Of a stretch of DNA of 38,162 bases, positions 1 through 9,686 are shown in pieces; the first letter of the stretch is position 1; every line of letters starts with the position of its first letter. The stretch is from JAVBLF01 sp031553675 (GTDB lineage Bacteria > Bacillota > Clostridia > Christensenellales > CALWSW01): assembly GCA_031553675.1 (NCBI GenBank), contig JAVBLF010000022.1:1-38162 (forward strand), in the 5' to 3' direction. The position numbers and the translations under genes were made by a program. The notes under the pieces were generated by a model that did no database searches, was not told the origin of the DNA, and worked only from the letters and a program-made list of their open reading frames with translations.

Positions 1-678
1 GCGCTCTTCGAAGCGCTCGCGCCCGCACGGATCAAATGGGGCGGTCAGGGCACACTCAGCATGGCCAAGGACGAAGCTTTGCTCTGCGCCATGAAACAAA
101 GCGGCTGCGAGCTGATGCTGATCGGCTTCGAAAGTCTCAACGAAGACAACCTGCGCCAGATGGGAAAATCGGTCAACCTCGCGCTGTCGGAGCGGGACGA
201 ACTCGTACAGCGCATCCACGACGCGGGGATCGGCATTTACGCGACCTTCGTGTTCGGCTACGACGGCGACGACGAATCGAGCTTCGACGCGACGATGGCC
301 TTCGCACAAAAGCACCGCTTCTACACCGCCGCCTTCAACCACCTGCTCCCCTTCCCCGGCACGCCGCTCTACGCGCGGCTTCGCGCGCAAGGACGCCTGC
401 TTTACCCCGCATGGTGGCTGGCTGACGGCTATCGCTACGGGGAACTCGCCTTTGCGCCGCAAAACATGAGCGCCGATCGCATGAGCGAACTCTGCCGCCA
501 GGCGCGCAAGGCATTCGCAGCGCCTCAAAGCGTCCTCGCACGCGGTCTGGCCTCGATGCGCCGCTCCAGTGTTTCGATGTGGAGCTTGTTTTGGGCGATG
601 AATCTGCGGCTCGGCGAAGAGGTGGACCAAAAAATGAGAGTTCCGATCGGAGAGAACCTCGATGATTTCCCTAAGTGA
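1..678 (+). CDS. Radical SAM protein, C-terminal part (5' end outside window)
   Basis: The reading frame is open from the first base, so the start and the CxxxCxxC iron-sulfur motif of a radical SAM enzyme lie upstream of the window. The visible 225 residues match the later half of the radical SAM barrel as found in B12-binding radical SAM proteins: 'WGGQGTLSMAKD', 'GCELMLIGFES', 'AGIGIYATFVFGYDGDD' and 'LLPFPGTPLYARL'. Such enzymes cleave S-adenosylmethionine to start radical chemistry, often methylation or ring formation; the substrate cannot be told from this fragment. The last 17 bases overlap the start of the next gene, so the two are probably translationally coupled and may act in one pathway. 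Family assignment is confident; specific function is unknown. Confidence 0.85.
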   Translation, partial: ALFEALAPARIKWGGQGTLSMAKDEALLCAMKQSGCELMLIGFESLNEDNLRQMGKSVNLALSERDELVQRIHDAGIGIYATFVFGYDGDDESSFDATMAFAQKHRFYTAAFNHLLPFPGTPLYARLRAQGRLLYPAWWLADGYRYGELAFAPQNMSADRMSELCRQARKAFAAPQSVLARGLASMRRSSVSMWSLFWAMNLRLGEEVDQKMRVPIGENLDDFPK

Positions 679-1714
679 GCGCTACTCGATCGCCGTCGCG
701 ACCGAAGACGACGACCCGTTTCTCCGCGCGATCTACGAGAGCGACGCATTTGAAGGAGGCATCGGCGTGCAATACCTGCGCGGCCAAAACCCCCTCACTT
801 CGCTTGCAAAAGACGGCGAACGCGCGATCGTGCTTCTGTTGCGCGACGACAAAGAAAATTGCGTGGTCGGGATGGGCGCCTGCGTCATCCGGCGCGAGAC
901 ACACGGCGGCAGTACCGTCCGCACCGCTTATCTCACCGGATTGAAGATCCTGCCCACCTACCGCAAGCGCATGCCCCACATCCCGCAGATCTACCGCATC
1001 CTTCACGATCTGACGGAGGGCGACGTTGACCGCTACACGACGACCATACTCGAAGCCAACACCGCGGCGCAAAAGCTGCTCGAGAAACCGCGCGCCTCCA
1101 TGCCGCGCTATACCTTCCGCGGCGTGTATACCGTTCACTGTTTCGCGCCCGTCCGCCCGAGGCTGCCCCAAGGGTGCCGCCTGCTGCGTGGTTTGACGGA
1201 CGAAGTTCGCGCCTTCTACGCCGAAACGCTCTTCCAATGCGACGGTGCGCCGGATCACATCGATCTGCCGGGGCTGGCAAGCGGCGATTTTTTTGCGCTC
1301 GAACAAGGCGGACGCATTCGCGCCGCCTGCGCGATCTGGGATCAGCGCGCTTGGAAGCCCTACCGCATCTCGCAGTATGGCGGCTTGTACCGCGCGGCTT
1401 CCCATCTGCCATTGCGCGCGTTCGGCTACCCCAACCTCCCGAAGCCGGGTTCTTTCGTCGATTACGCCAGCGTCGCGCTGCTTCGATCGGAAAACGGCGA
1501 TCCGGCATGGGCGCGCGCCGTCGTCGACAGCGCTACCGCCGCCCGCACGGAATTCGGCGTCTTCTTGCTCGGTTTCCACGAGAGCAACCCACTCAACGCA
1601 CTCTTTGAGCGTCGCAAATCGTTCCCCTACCGAAGCCGTCTCTACGATGTTTCCTGGGGCGAACCCTTTCCAGCGCCCGACCGCCCGATTGGGCTGGAAG
1701 TCGGGCTGCTCTAG
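662..1714 (+). CDS. GNAT-like acyltransferase coupled to radical SAM gene
   Basis: This 350-residue protein starts at an ATG inside the end of the radical SAM gene, with a GGAGAG ribosome site about 8 bases upstream. The N-terminal half reads like a GNAT fold: an opening beta strand and helix ('YSIAVATEDDDPFLRAIYES'), then 'AYLTGLKILPTYRKR' at about residues 96-110, where GNAT proteins have the strand and loop that bind acetyl-CoA. The second half (about 165-350) is similar in size and may be a second, degenerate GNAT domain; it ends with 'FGVFLLGFHESNPL'. Reaction and substrate are unknown. The overlap with the radical SAM gene suggests that it modifies the same molecule or an intermediate of the same pathway. 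The GNAT call rests on motif shape only. Confidence 0.7.
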   Translation: MISLSERYSIAVATEDDDPFLRAIYESDAFEGGIGVQYLRGQNPLTSLAKDGERAIVLLLRDDKENCVVGMGACVIRRETHGGSTVRTAYLTGLKILPTYRKRMPHIPQIYRILHDLTEGDVDRYTTTILEANTAAQKLLEKPRASMPRYTFRGVYTVHCFAPVRPRLPQGCRLLRGLTDEVRAFYAETLFQCDGAPDHIDLPGLASGDFFALEQGGRIRAACAIWDQRAWKPYRISQYGGLYRAASHLPLRAFGYPNLPKPGSFVDYASVALLRSENGDPAWARAVVDSATAARTEFGVFLLGFHESNPLNALFERRKSFPYRSRLYDVSWGEPFPAPDRPIGLEVGLL

Positions 1715-1801
1715 CGTTTGCCAGGTATTGCAACTAGATCTTGTCGAACAAATGTGGTTTCATTGAATTGCGCGCAACTTTATCGTAGTGGAGTGATATG
1801 A

Positions 1802-2185
1802 TTGGCTCAAAAGCACAATATTTTAATCACAAAAAGCAATGAACCTTCCATTTTTGGCCGACGCAATATGTATCTACGCTCTGTCGAAAATGACGAATTA
1901 GTCACAACGATTCCAAATCTCTACCATCGGGCCGACTTTTTTGAACTACAAGTTGACGAAACAGGACGAATCTTAGTGAACATAGGGCAGAAAAACATAG
2001 GCTATATCGACGCTCCGCAAAACGTGTGCCAGCTCATCATTCGGCACATGCGTGCGGGGCATGATGTCAGCGTCGATATTTTTTGCCAAGAAAAAGGAAG
2101 TCTATCCCTATTTATCAATGAGCATCCACCCCTTCCAATTCCATGTCCAAGCGATGATAATATGGATGATACAGACATTTTTTGA
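1802..2185 (+). CDS. Small protein of unknown function, possibly HIRAN-like
   Basis: A 127-residue protein starting at TTG, with GGAG 8 bases upstream; an ATG 4 bases earlier is in another frame and stops quickly. It has no signal peptide or membrane segment and ends in an acidic tail ('DDNMDDTDIF'). The segment at about residues 57-85 ('GRILVNIGQKNIGYIDAPQN' followed by a helix and 'AGHDVSV') faintly recalls HIRAN-type domains, in which an IGY-P strand precedes a helix and a second strand; I consider that only a possibility. Its base composition is clearly more AT-rich than its neighbours, which could reflect recent acquisition. It ends just before a shared bidirectional terminator. Confidence 0.6.
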   Translation: MAQKHNILITKSNEPSIFGRRNMYLRSVENDELVTTIPNLYHRADFFELQVDETGRILVNIGQKNIGYIDAPQNVCQLIIRHMRAGHDVSVDIFCQEKGSLSLFINEHPPLPIPCPSDDNMDDTDIF

Positions 2186-2196
2186 TCAGTGTGCAG

Positions 2197-2227
2197 AAAA
2201 AAAAGCGACCGTGATGGCCGCTTTTTT
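2197..2227. terminator. Bidirectional intrinsic terminator
   Basis: The hairpin AAAAAAGCG(acc) / (ggc)CGCTTTTTT has a five-base loop and one mismatch near the loop, with A and T runs on both sides. It lies between two convergent genes (the small protein on + and hppA on -) and can serve both. Confidence 0.85.
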
Positions 2228-2244
2228 GTATCCGGATAGATCGC

Positions 2245-4224
<1,980 letters not shown>

Positions 4225-4418
4225 AGAAATACTCCTCTCGTTGCAAAGCAACACGTTTTTTTAGGGAACTCAAACCGTATCTGGCTTCCCAGAAAATATT
4301 CAAAAATAAGATTCAAAAGAAAAAAACCGCTTCTACGGCAAAATAGGTTTCGCGCTTAGGTAGCAAGTGGAGGATTCGTTCGGGTCAGAATGCGCGTGTA
4401 CGCAGGCGATCAACAAAT

Positions 4419-4447
4419 GTATACGCTGCAAGATTTGTATCGTATAC
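4419..4447. repeat. Inverted repeat GTATACG/CGTATAC in hppA upstream region
   Basis: Perfect 7-base arms separated by 15 bases, about 200 bases upstream of the hppA start. An overlapping pair, ACAAAT/ATTTGT, lies within the same stretch. The symmetry would suit a dimeric repressor or an RNA hairpin, but nothing identifies a binder. The rest of 4225-4580 is AT-rich and I see no gene in it. I could not choose a hppA promoter. Confidence 0.4.
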
Positions 4448-4580
4448 CCATTCTAGCGTGTTTGGGCGTCATTTACAAGACCGATTTCCTGCAATTCAAT
4501 TGAAAAAGGCCGTCCCAAGCGAAACGCGCCATCGAATTCTACCTTTACGCAAAAAACGAAACATTTGTGATCAAAAGAAC

Positions 4581-4606
4581 AAAAAAAGAGCGGTCACACG
4601 GCCGCT
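4581..4606 (-). terminator. Intrinsic terminator of the small RNA
   Basis: Read on the minus strand: AGCGGCC, loop GTGT, GACCGCT with one mismatch, then TTTTTTT. No T-run exists for the plus strand, so it acts in one direction only. Confidence 0.75.
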
Positions 4607-4711
4607 TGCGATGGGGACGTTTGTTCGGATCGGGCACAACGCGCGAGGACGCGATCCCCGCGCAGCCCGACCTGCTATGTCCCAAAATCCCATACATAAG
4701 AGAATGGGTCT
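4581..4711 (-). ncRNA. Probable structured small RNA, family unknown
   Basis: A free-standing RNA of about 130 nt on the minus strand. A TATAAT box (4718-4723) gives an expected 5' end near 4711. The RNA contains GGUCGGGC pairing with GCCCGAUC (8 bp), enclosing GCGCGGGGA pairing with UCCUCGCGC (9 bp) around a UCGCG loop. An outer helix, UGGGAC with GUCC(C)CA, closes a large asymmetric internal loop. It ends with an intrinsic terminator: AGCGGCC, loop GUGU, GACCGCU, then seven U. This GC-rich structure sits in otherwise AT-rich intergenic DNA. The bubble-and-stem outline resembles 6S RNA in form only; SRP RNA, T-box and ydaO motifs are absent. hppA begins about 350 bases downstream, so a stand-alone RNA is more likely than a riboswitch. 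Confidence 0.6.
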
Positions 4712-4717
4712 GAAACA

Positions 4718-4723
4718 ATTATA
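4718..4723 (-). promoter_or_regulatory. -10 box of the small RNA
   Basis: Perfect TATAAT on the minus strand. The hexamer 17 bases upstream, TGTTCA, is a poor -35 match (3 of 6), so an activator or a weak promoter is possible. Confidence 0.5.
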
Positions 4724-4746
4724 ACGTACTTCTCCCTATTTGAACA

Positions 4747-4762
4747 GTGGAATCTTTTCCAC
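4747..4762. repeat. Small palindrome downstream of trkH
   Basis: GTGGAA, four bases, TTCCAC. It lies between the trkH stop and the small RNA promoter. There is no T-run, so it is not a clear terminator; it could be an operator for the small RNA or an RNA 3' end structure. Confidence 0.35.
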
Positions 4763-4846
4763 AATTTGCATCACGTGAAGGCAACTTGCCGTTGAGCGAC
4801 AATGGCATTCATCCGTTTGTAGAGCTCCGACGCCGCATGCCCACCG

Positions 4847-6304
4847 TCAGCGGTTTCGCCACACCGACGGCGACAGCACCATGAGGATGGGAAAGATCTC
4901 AAGCCGACCGATCAACATGTCGAGTGAGAGCAGGATCTTGGATATATCCGAGAGCGCCGCATAATTCCCCACCGGTCCCACCAGGCCCAGACCCGGCCCG
5001 ACATTGTTCAGGCAGGCGACGACCGACGTCACGCTGGTGACGAAATCGACGTTGTCGATCGATACCAGCAGGATGGAGGCGGTCAGAATGAGACAGTAGA
5101 TGAAAAAGAAGACGTGGACGCGATCGACTGTCTCGGCGTCGAGCAACTTCCCATCCATGCGAACGATCTGGGTGGCCCCGGGATGTACCATGCGCTTGGT
5201 CGCGCCACGGGCCGACTTGAACATGATCAGTGTGCGCGCCACTTTGATGCCGCCGCCGGTCGAACCGCCGCACGCCCCGATGAACATCAGCGCGACGAGC
5301 ACGATCTGGCTCAGCGTTGGCCAGAGGTTAAAGTCGGTCGTCGCGAATCCCGTCGTCGTGATGATCGAAGCGACCTGGAAGCTACTCAGGCGGAAAGCGT
5401 GCGCGATCGTCGTATCCGGTATCGTCGCGACGAGGTCGATGACGATGACGGCGATGGCCACCGCGACGATCAGGAAGTAAGCGCGCACTTCCTCGTGGGT
5501 GACGCATTCGGAAAAGCGGCGCAGCAGTAGCAGAAAGTAGACGCTGAAATTGACGCCGAAGAGCAGCATAAAGACCGTGACCACACCGTCGATGTAGGCA
5601 CTGTCGTAGTAGCCGATCGACGTGTTTTTGACGCCGAAGCCGCCGGTGCCCGCTGTGCCAAACGCGGTGCAAACGCTGTCGAAGAGCGGCATCCCCCCGG
5701 CGAGAAGCAACAAGACTTGGAGGAAGGTCAGCGCGAAATAGATCGCATAAAGGATTTTGGCGGTGTCCTTCAGTTTGGGCATGAGCTTGCCCTTGGAGGG
5801 TCCCGGCGATTCGGCGCGCATGAGATAGACCGATCGGCTACCCCCGGGTGCGCTGAAGGCCAGCAAAAAAACCAGAACGCCCATACCGCCGATCCAGTGC
5901 GTAAACGAGCGCCAGTAAAGCATGCCAAACGGCAAGCCTTCGACGTTCGTCAGTATGCTGGCGCCCGTCGTCGTAAAGCCTGAAATCGACTCGAAGAGGC
6001 AATCGACGAAAGATGGAATGCTGCGGCTGAAGAAAAAGGGAAGCCCTCCGATCACAGACAGCAAGATCCAGGCCAGTCCGACGACCAGGAAGCCTTCCTT
6101 GGCATACATATTTTTCTTGGAATTGGGCTTGAGCAAAAGGAGCAATCCACCCGTCACGGCGAGGAGAGCGATCGAAAGCGCAAATGCCTGGGCGCCATCG
6201 GTTTCGCCGTGGTACAACGAAATGAAAAACGCGGGCAACATCGAGACCGACGTGAGGATCATCACCGGACTCATGAAACGTAGCAGATAGCGTAGGTGGC
6301 TCAT
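4847..6304 (-). CDS. trkH: Trk/Ktr-type potassium channel subunit TrkH
   Basis: The 485-residue membrane subunit of a potassium uptake system. It has the four-fold pore architecture of the family: P-loops with selectivity-filter segments 'SGFTTTGAS', 'TAGTGGFG', 'TTTGFATT' and 'NNVGPGLG', each between membrane helices. The positively charged 'GIKVART' after the third repeat also fits TrkH. The length matches the family. The start ATG has AAGGA 8 bases upstream and lies 5 bases after the trkA stop, so the two form an operon, with the gating subunit made first. Potassium entering here would also meet the K+ requirement of the nearby pyrophosphatase, an inference from proximity. I see no clear terminator after it. 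Confidence 0.96.
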   Translation of the reverse strand: MSHLRYLLRFMSPVMILTSVSMLPAFFISLYHGETDGAQAFALSIALLAVTGGLLLLLKPNSKKNMYAKEGFLVVGLAWILLSVIGGLPFFFSRSIPSFVDCLFESISGFTTTGASILTNVEGLPFGMLYWRSFTHWIGGMGVLVFLLAFSAPGGSRSVYLMRAESPGPSKGKLMPKLKDTAKILYAIYFALTFLQVLLLLAGGMPLFDSVCTAFGTAGTGGFGVKNTSIGYYDSAYIDGVVTVFMLLFGVNFSVYFLLLLRRFSECVTHEEVRAYFLIVAVAIAVIVIDLVATIPDTTIAHAFRLSSFQVASIITTTGFATTDFNLWPTLSQIVLVALMFIGACGGSTGGGIKVARTLIMFKSARGATKRMVHPGATQIVRMDGKLLDAETVDRVHVFFFIYCLILTASILLVSIDNVDFVTSVTSVVACLNNVGPGLGLVGPVGNYAALSDISKILLSLDMLIGRLEIFPILMVLSPSVWRNR

Positions 6305-6309
6305 ATTCC

Positions 6310-7677
6310 CTATCCTTTGAAGATGCCGTTGAGCGACTTGATGCGTTGATCTTGCGCGATGACGATCACCGAGTCACCCAAAAGCAAGCGCGACTGGCCG
6401 TTGGGCAAAAAGGCCTTGCCCCCGCGGACGATCAGCGCGATCAACAGGTTGGGTTTGAGCGGCAGTTGCGCGATCGGTATGTTGAGGTACTTCATGTCGC
6501 GCACGATCCGAAAGTCGAGCGCTTCGGCCCGCCCGCCGAGGAGCTGGTAGAGGGTGCGCAGTTCGCCGTCGCCCTCACCGTGTTCGCGCATGCCGCGCAC
6601 AAAACGGATGATCTGGCTGGCCGTCAAAAGTTTGGGGCTGACGACGCCGTTGATGCCGGTGCGCGCGATGATGTTCGGGTAGTTGAGGCGGTTGACCTTG
6701 GCGACGACCTTGTCCGCGCCGCGGTCGGCCGCGTACATCGCGATGATGATGTTCTCTTCGTCGATGTTGGTCAGCGCGACAAAAGCCCCCACCGTGCTGA
6801 TGCCCTCGGATTCGAGCAGCTCTTGGTCGGTGCCGTCGCCTTCGATGATCATGGTTTCGGGCAGTTCTTCGCAGAGCCAGGCGCAGCGCTCGGGTTTGAT
6901 CTCGATGATCTTGACCGAGATGTTCATCTCTGCGAGCAGATGGGCCAAATAGACCGCGATGTAGCCGCCACCGATGATCAACGCTTCGCGGATGCGGCCC
7001 GTCATGCGGCCGGTGCGTTTGAGAAAGCGGCTGATCTCACCCGGCGTGCCCGTGACGTGGATGGAGTCCCCGGCCTGGAGCGTGAAATCGCCCCCCGGGA
7101 TGAAGACGTCGCTTTGGCGTTCGACGGCACAGACGAGTATTTTCGTTCCGAGATGGGGGATGGTGTTTTTGAGCGTCAGGCCGTCGAGCGGCGATCCCGC
7201 CTCGACCCGCAGCGCGATCAGTTCGGCGCGGCCGTGGGCGAAAACCTCTGCCTGCAAAGCGGAGGGATAGCGAATCAAACGCGAGATCTCGCGCGCCGCC
7301 GCGTGGTCGGGGTTGATCACGAGGCTCAGGCCGAGTTCTTCCTGTAATAAAGATCGGAGCTGCTCGTTGTATTCGGGGTTCCGGATGCGTGCGATCGTCC
7401 GTCTGGCCCCCATTTTTTTCGCGACAAGGCAACAAACCATATTCAGTTCGTCTGTCGAGGTCGCTGCGATCACGAGATCAGCGTGCGGCACACCGGCCTC
7501 ATCGAGTACTTTCATGCTCGCGCCGTTCCCGACGATCACCGATACATCGAGTACGCCCGACATTTTGTCGAGCCGCGCGGCGTTGGTGTCGACGACGGTG
7601 ATGTCATGCCCTTCGCGGTAGAGCTCTTCGGTGAGCGCATAGCCCACCTTTCCGTCGCCGACGATGACGATTCGCAT
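6310..7677 (-). CDS. trkA: Trk potassium uptake regulatory subunit TrkA
   Basis: A cytoplasmic 455-residue gating protein with two tandem RCK units. Each unit has a nucleotide-binding Rossmann domain ('MRIVIVGDGKVG' at 1-12; 'REALIIGGGYIAVYLA' at about 230) followed by a TrkA_C domain (about 140-220 and 370-450). Family members bind NAD(H) or ATP and open TrkH; in many Bacillota the TrkA_C domain also binds c-di-AMP, relevant because cdaA is in this window. The start at 7677 is chosen because GAAGG lies 7 bases upstream and the protein begins directly with the nucleotide-binding strand; an upstream in-frame ATG at 7764 would add 29 residues without similarity. Confidence 0.95.
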   Translation of the reverse strand: MRIVIVGDGKVGYALTEELYREGHDITVVDTNAARLDKMSGVLDVSVIVGNGASMKVLDEAGVPHADLVIAATSTDELNMVCCLVAKKMGARRTIARIRNPEYNEQLRSLLQEELGLSLVINPDHAAAREISRLIRYPSALQAEVFAHGRAELIALRVEAGSPLDGLTLKNTIPHLGTKILVCAVERQSDVFIPGGDFTLQAGDSIHVTGTPGEISRFLKRTGRMTGRIREALIIGGGYIAVYLAHLLAEMNISVKIIEIKPERCAWLCEELPETMIIEGDGTDQELLESEGISTVGAFVALTNIDEENIIIAMYAADRGADKVVAKVNRLNYPNIIARTGINGVVSPKLLTASQIIRFVRGMREHGEGDGELRTLYQLLGGRAEALDFRIVRDMKYLNIPIAQLPLKPNLLIALIVRGGKAFLPNGQSRLLLGDSVIVIAQDQRIKSLNGIFKG

Positions 7678-7735
7678 GTTCTTGCCTTCTTCCTGGACTT
7701 TGCGTCGTTGATGCGCGTGTGCGCTCATGACCCCT

Positions 7736-7764
7736 ATTCTAACCCATTCATCCTCACGTCGCAA
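7736..7764 (-). promoter_or_regulatory. Promoter of trkA-trkH
   Basis: On the minus strand: TTGCGA (7764-7759), 17-base spacer, TAGAAT (7741-7736). The expected start is about 50 bases before the trkA start codon. The -10 matches 5 of 6 and the -35 4 of 6. Confidence 0.55.
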
Positions 7765-7910
7765 GAGACGCGCGCATTCTTCCCTTTCAATCTACGCCCA
7801 CATGCGCTATATTGTTAGAGATCGGCGCGAATCGCCTGTGATTCGGTTGCATGCCGAAATGGCCTTCACATCGAAACGATCATCTAGATCCATCTCTAGG
7901 AGGTATCCAC

Positions 7911-8492
7911 ATGGCAAACGTATTGGCGATCAACGGCAGCCCGCGGGCCAACGGAAACACGGCGGCGATGCTGCGCGCCGTCCTGGTGCCCGTCGAGGCG
8001 GCGGGGTTTGAAACGGAGTTCTACCAGGCGGGCGGACGCCCCGTACACGGCTGCAAAGCGTGCGGCGCCTGTGCAAAAAATCCGGGGCGCTGCGCGACGG
8101 ACGATTGGATCAACGAGCTGTATCCCAAAATGAAAGAAGCCGACGCGATCCTGCTCGGTTCGCCGACCTACTTTGCCGACATGACGCCCGAAACAAAGGC
8201 CGTGATCGATCGCTGCGGCTACATGTCGCGCTCGGACGGCTTTTCCCTCAGCCGCAAGGTCGGTGCGGCGGTCAGCGCAGTGCGGCGTGCGGGCGGCATC
8301 CATGCGCTCGACTCCATGCAGCATTTTTTCCTGATCAACGACATGATCGTCCCGGGCAGCTCCTATTGGAACATGAGCCTCGCACGCGCAATCGGCGCGT
8401 TTGAAAAGGACGACGAAGGCGTCGAGACCATGCGCCGCCTGGGAGAGAACATCGCCTGGCTGCTCACCCTGACGGCGAAAGCGGCCCAATGA
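7911..8492 (+). CDS. Flavodoxin-like NAD(P)H-dependent FMN reductase
   Basis: A 193-residue cytoplasmic flavoprotein. 'VLAINGSPRANGNTAAML' at the N terminus is the FMN-phosphate loop of the NADPH-dependent FMN reductase / iron-sulfur flavoprotein family, and 'ILLGSPTYFADMTPETKAVIDR' is the second flavin loop. 'GCKACGACAKNPGRCATDDW' (about 46-65) gives four cysteines in the place where iron-sulfur flavoproteins carry their cluster, though here the spacing is C-x2-C-x2-C-x6-C, so a cluster is possible but unproven. The AGGAGGT site 7 bases before ATG 7911 decides the start. A single-gene transcript, divergent from trkA, ending at a clear terminator. Substrate unknown. Confidence 0.9.
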   Translation: MANVLAINGSPRANGNTAAMLRAVLVPVEAAGFETEFYQAGGRPVHGCKACGACAKNPGRCATDDWINELYPKMKEADAILLGSPTYFADMTPETKAVIDRCGYMSRSDGFSLSRKVGAAVSAVRRAGGIHALDSMQHFFLINDMIVPGSSYWNMSLARAIGAFEKDDEGVETMRRLGENIAWLLTLTAKAAQ

Positions 8493-8509
8493 CCGCTCTG
8501 CCGACCAAA

Positions 8510-8533
8510 AGCCCGCGCTTGCGGGCTTCTTTT
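8510..8533 (+). terminator. Terminator of the flavoprotein gene
   Basis: AGCCCGC, loop GCTT, GCGGGCT, then TCTTTT; the stem is 7 bp and perfect. Confidence 0.9.
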
Positions 8534-8594
8534 AATTGTTACAAATGTATGCCGTTATGTTGCAGAGTACATGCAAAAATGCGCAACAAAGATC

Positions 8595-8623
8595 TACACA
8601 AAATCGCGAGAACGTAGTATACT
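8595..8623 (+). promoter_or_regulatory. Candidate promoter of secreted-protein gene 8714
   Basis: TACACA, 17 bases, TATACT. A second -10-like TATAGT follows at 8629-8634. The AT-rich surroundings and the position about 90 bases before the start support it. Confidence 0.45.
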
Positions 8624-8713
8624 AAAATTATAGTCTACTGAATTTGTATTTTGCAATGCCGGACTATCGACACACTCGCACGAAGCACATGCATGCGCAA
8701 CAAGGAGGTAATC

Positions 8714-9607
8714 ATGACAAACAAACGCTCGCTCCGACTGCTTGGAATCCTGCTGACTCTCCTCTTCGTGACGACATTTGCGAGCCAAGCCTTTGCCGCC
8801 GCACGTTTCACCCCCGCTCAAACGCAGGCACGTCTGGAAACCGATTACACAACGATGATCGAATCGCTCGACGAATTCCTCCTGACCGACAACTTTGACG
8901 AAAGCAACGAACGGATCGCGGAATACGTCGGCGTGCTCAAAAGCTTCTACGCCGAAGCCAATGGCGACCTCGACAGGTTCGCGACGGCCGCCCCCATGCA
9001 GACCAAAGACTCGGCTTTCGACGTCAAAAGCGAGATTTTCTACTCGGAAGACGCACTTGTCGCCTACAAATACGGCTTCTTCCGCTGGGTGGACGAGCGT
9101 GTCTACTCGAAGATCCGCGCCGCTTTCAACGTGCCGACCGGCCGCTTCTACGTCAACTACAGCATCAACCCCAATTCGAAAAAGCTGCTCTGCAAAGCGA
9201 GTGAATTCAACCGCGAATATTGGATCAAAAACCGTTGCGTCTGCTGCAACAACACCAAAAAGGATCACGAGCACTTCGTCAACGCCATCGACGTCGTGCC
9301 CGGCGCCAATTTCATTTTCGCGCAGTATGCGTTCCTGTCGGGCAGCAGCAACAAGGCGCGCGTCTACAACTACGAAGTCTACCGCATCATGATCGGCGCG
9401 GGTCGCGTCTATATGAGCAAGGTCGTCATGACCGAATCCGAACTCAAAGCCAACCGCGTCAAGAGCCCATATGAGAGCTGGGACGCTTTCCGCAAGACCT
9501 CGTCCGAGCGTTTCGAGTTCACCGGAAAAACCCTCCGCGTCGTCACCAACGGCAAAGAGGCGATCTACCGCGGCGCTACCGCGGAAGCCGCGGCTGTCGA
9601 AGAATAG
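8714..9607 (+). CDS. Secreted protein of unknown function
   Basis: 297 residues. The N terminus is a standard Sec signal peptide: 'MTNKRSLRLL', a hydrophobic stretch, and a likely cut after 'SQAFA' (about residue 28). The mature part is soluble and rich in aromatic and charged residues. A cysteine group, C-x16-C-x-C-C, at about 168-189 ('LLCKASEF' to 'NRCVCCNN') might bind a metal or form disulfides. A long helix is likely at about 35-80. I recognise no family. AAGGAGGT, 6 bases before ATG 8714, fixes the start. It is transcribed alone from its own promoter and ends at a shared terminator. It is the first of four secreted or lipid-anchored unknowns between here and 14490. Confidence 0.8.
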   Translation: MTNKRSLRLLGILLTLLFVTTFASQAFAAARFTPAQTQARLETDYTTMIESLDEFLLTDNFDESNERIAEYVGVLKSFYAEANGDLDRFATAAPMQTKDSAFDVKSEIFYSEDALVAYKYGFFRWVDERVYSKIRAAFNVPTGRFYVNYSINPNSKKLLCKASEFNREYWIKNRCVCCNNTKKDHEHFVNAIDVVPGANFIFAQYAFLSGSSNKARVYNYEVYRIMIGAGRVYMSKVVMTESELKANRVKSPYESWDAFRKTSSERFEFTGKTLRVVTNGKEAIYRGATAEAAAVEE

Positions 9608-9645
9608 GCTCACAGCCAATTCTCGCTTGCACCTACATCGACGTC

Positions 9646-9672
9646 AAAAAGTGGTCTTCGCGACCACTTTTT
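9646..9672. terminator. Bidirectional terminator between secreted gene and nadE
   Basis: AAAAAGTGGTC, loop TTCGC, GACCACTTTTT: a perfect 11-bp stem with A and T runs on both sides, between convergent genes. Confidence 0.92.
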
Positions 9673-9686
9673 GCGTTGGGTTGGTT

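Noticed and set aside
4581..4711. c-di-AMP (ydaO) riboswitch, expected near potassium transport genes
   Set aside because: Its conserved segments are not present, the RNA lies after trkH, and hppA starts about 350 bases downstream of the terminator.
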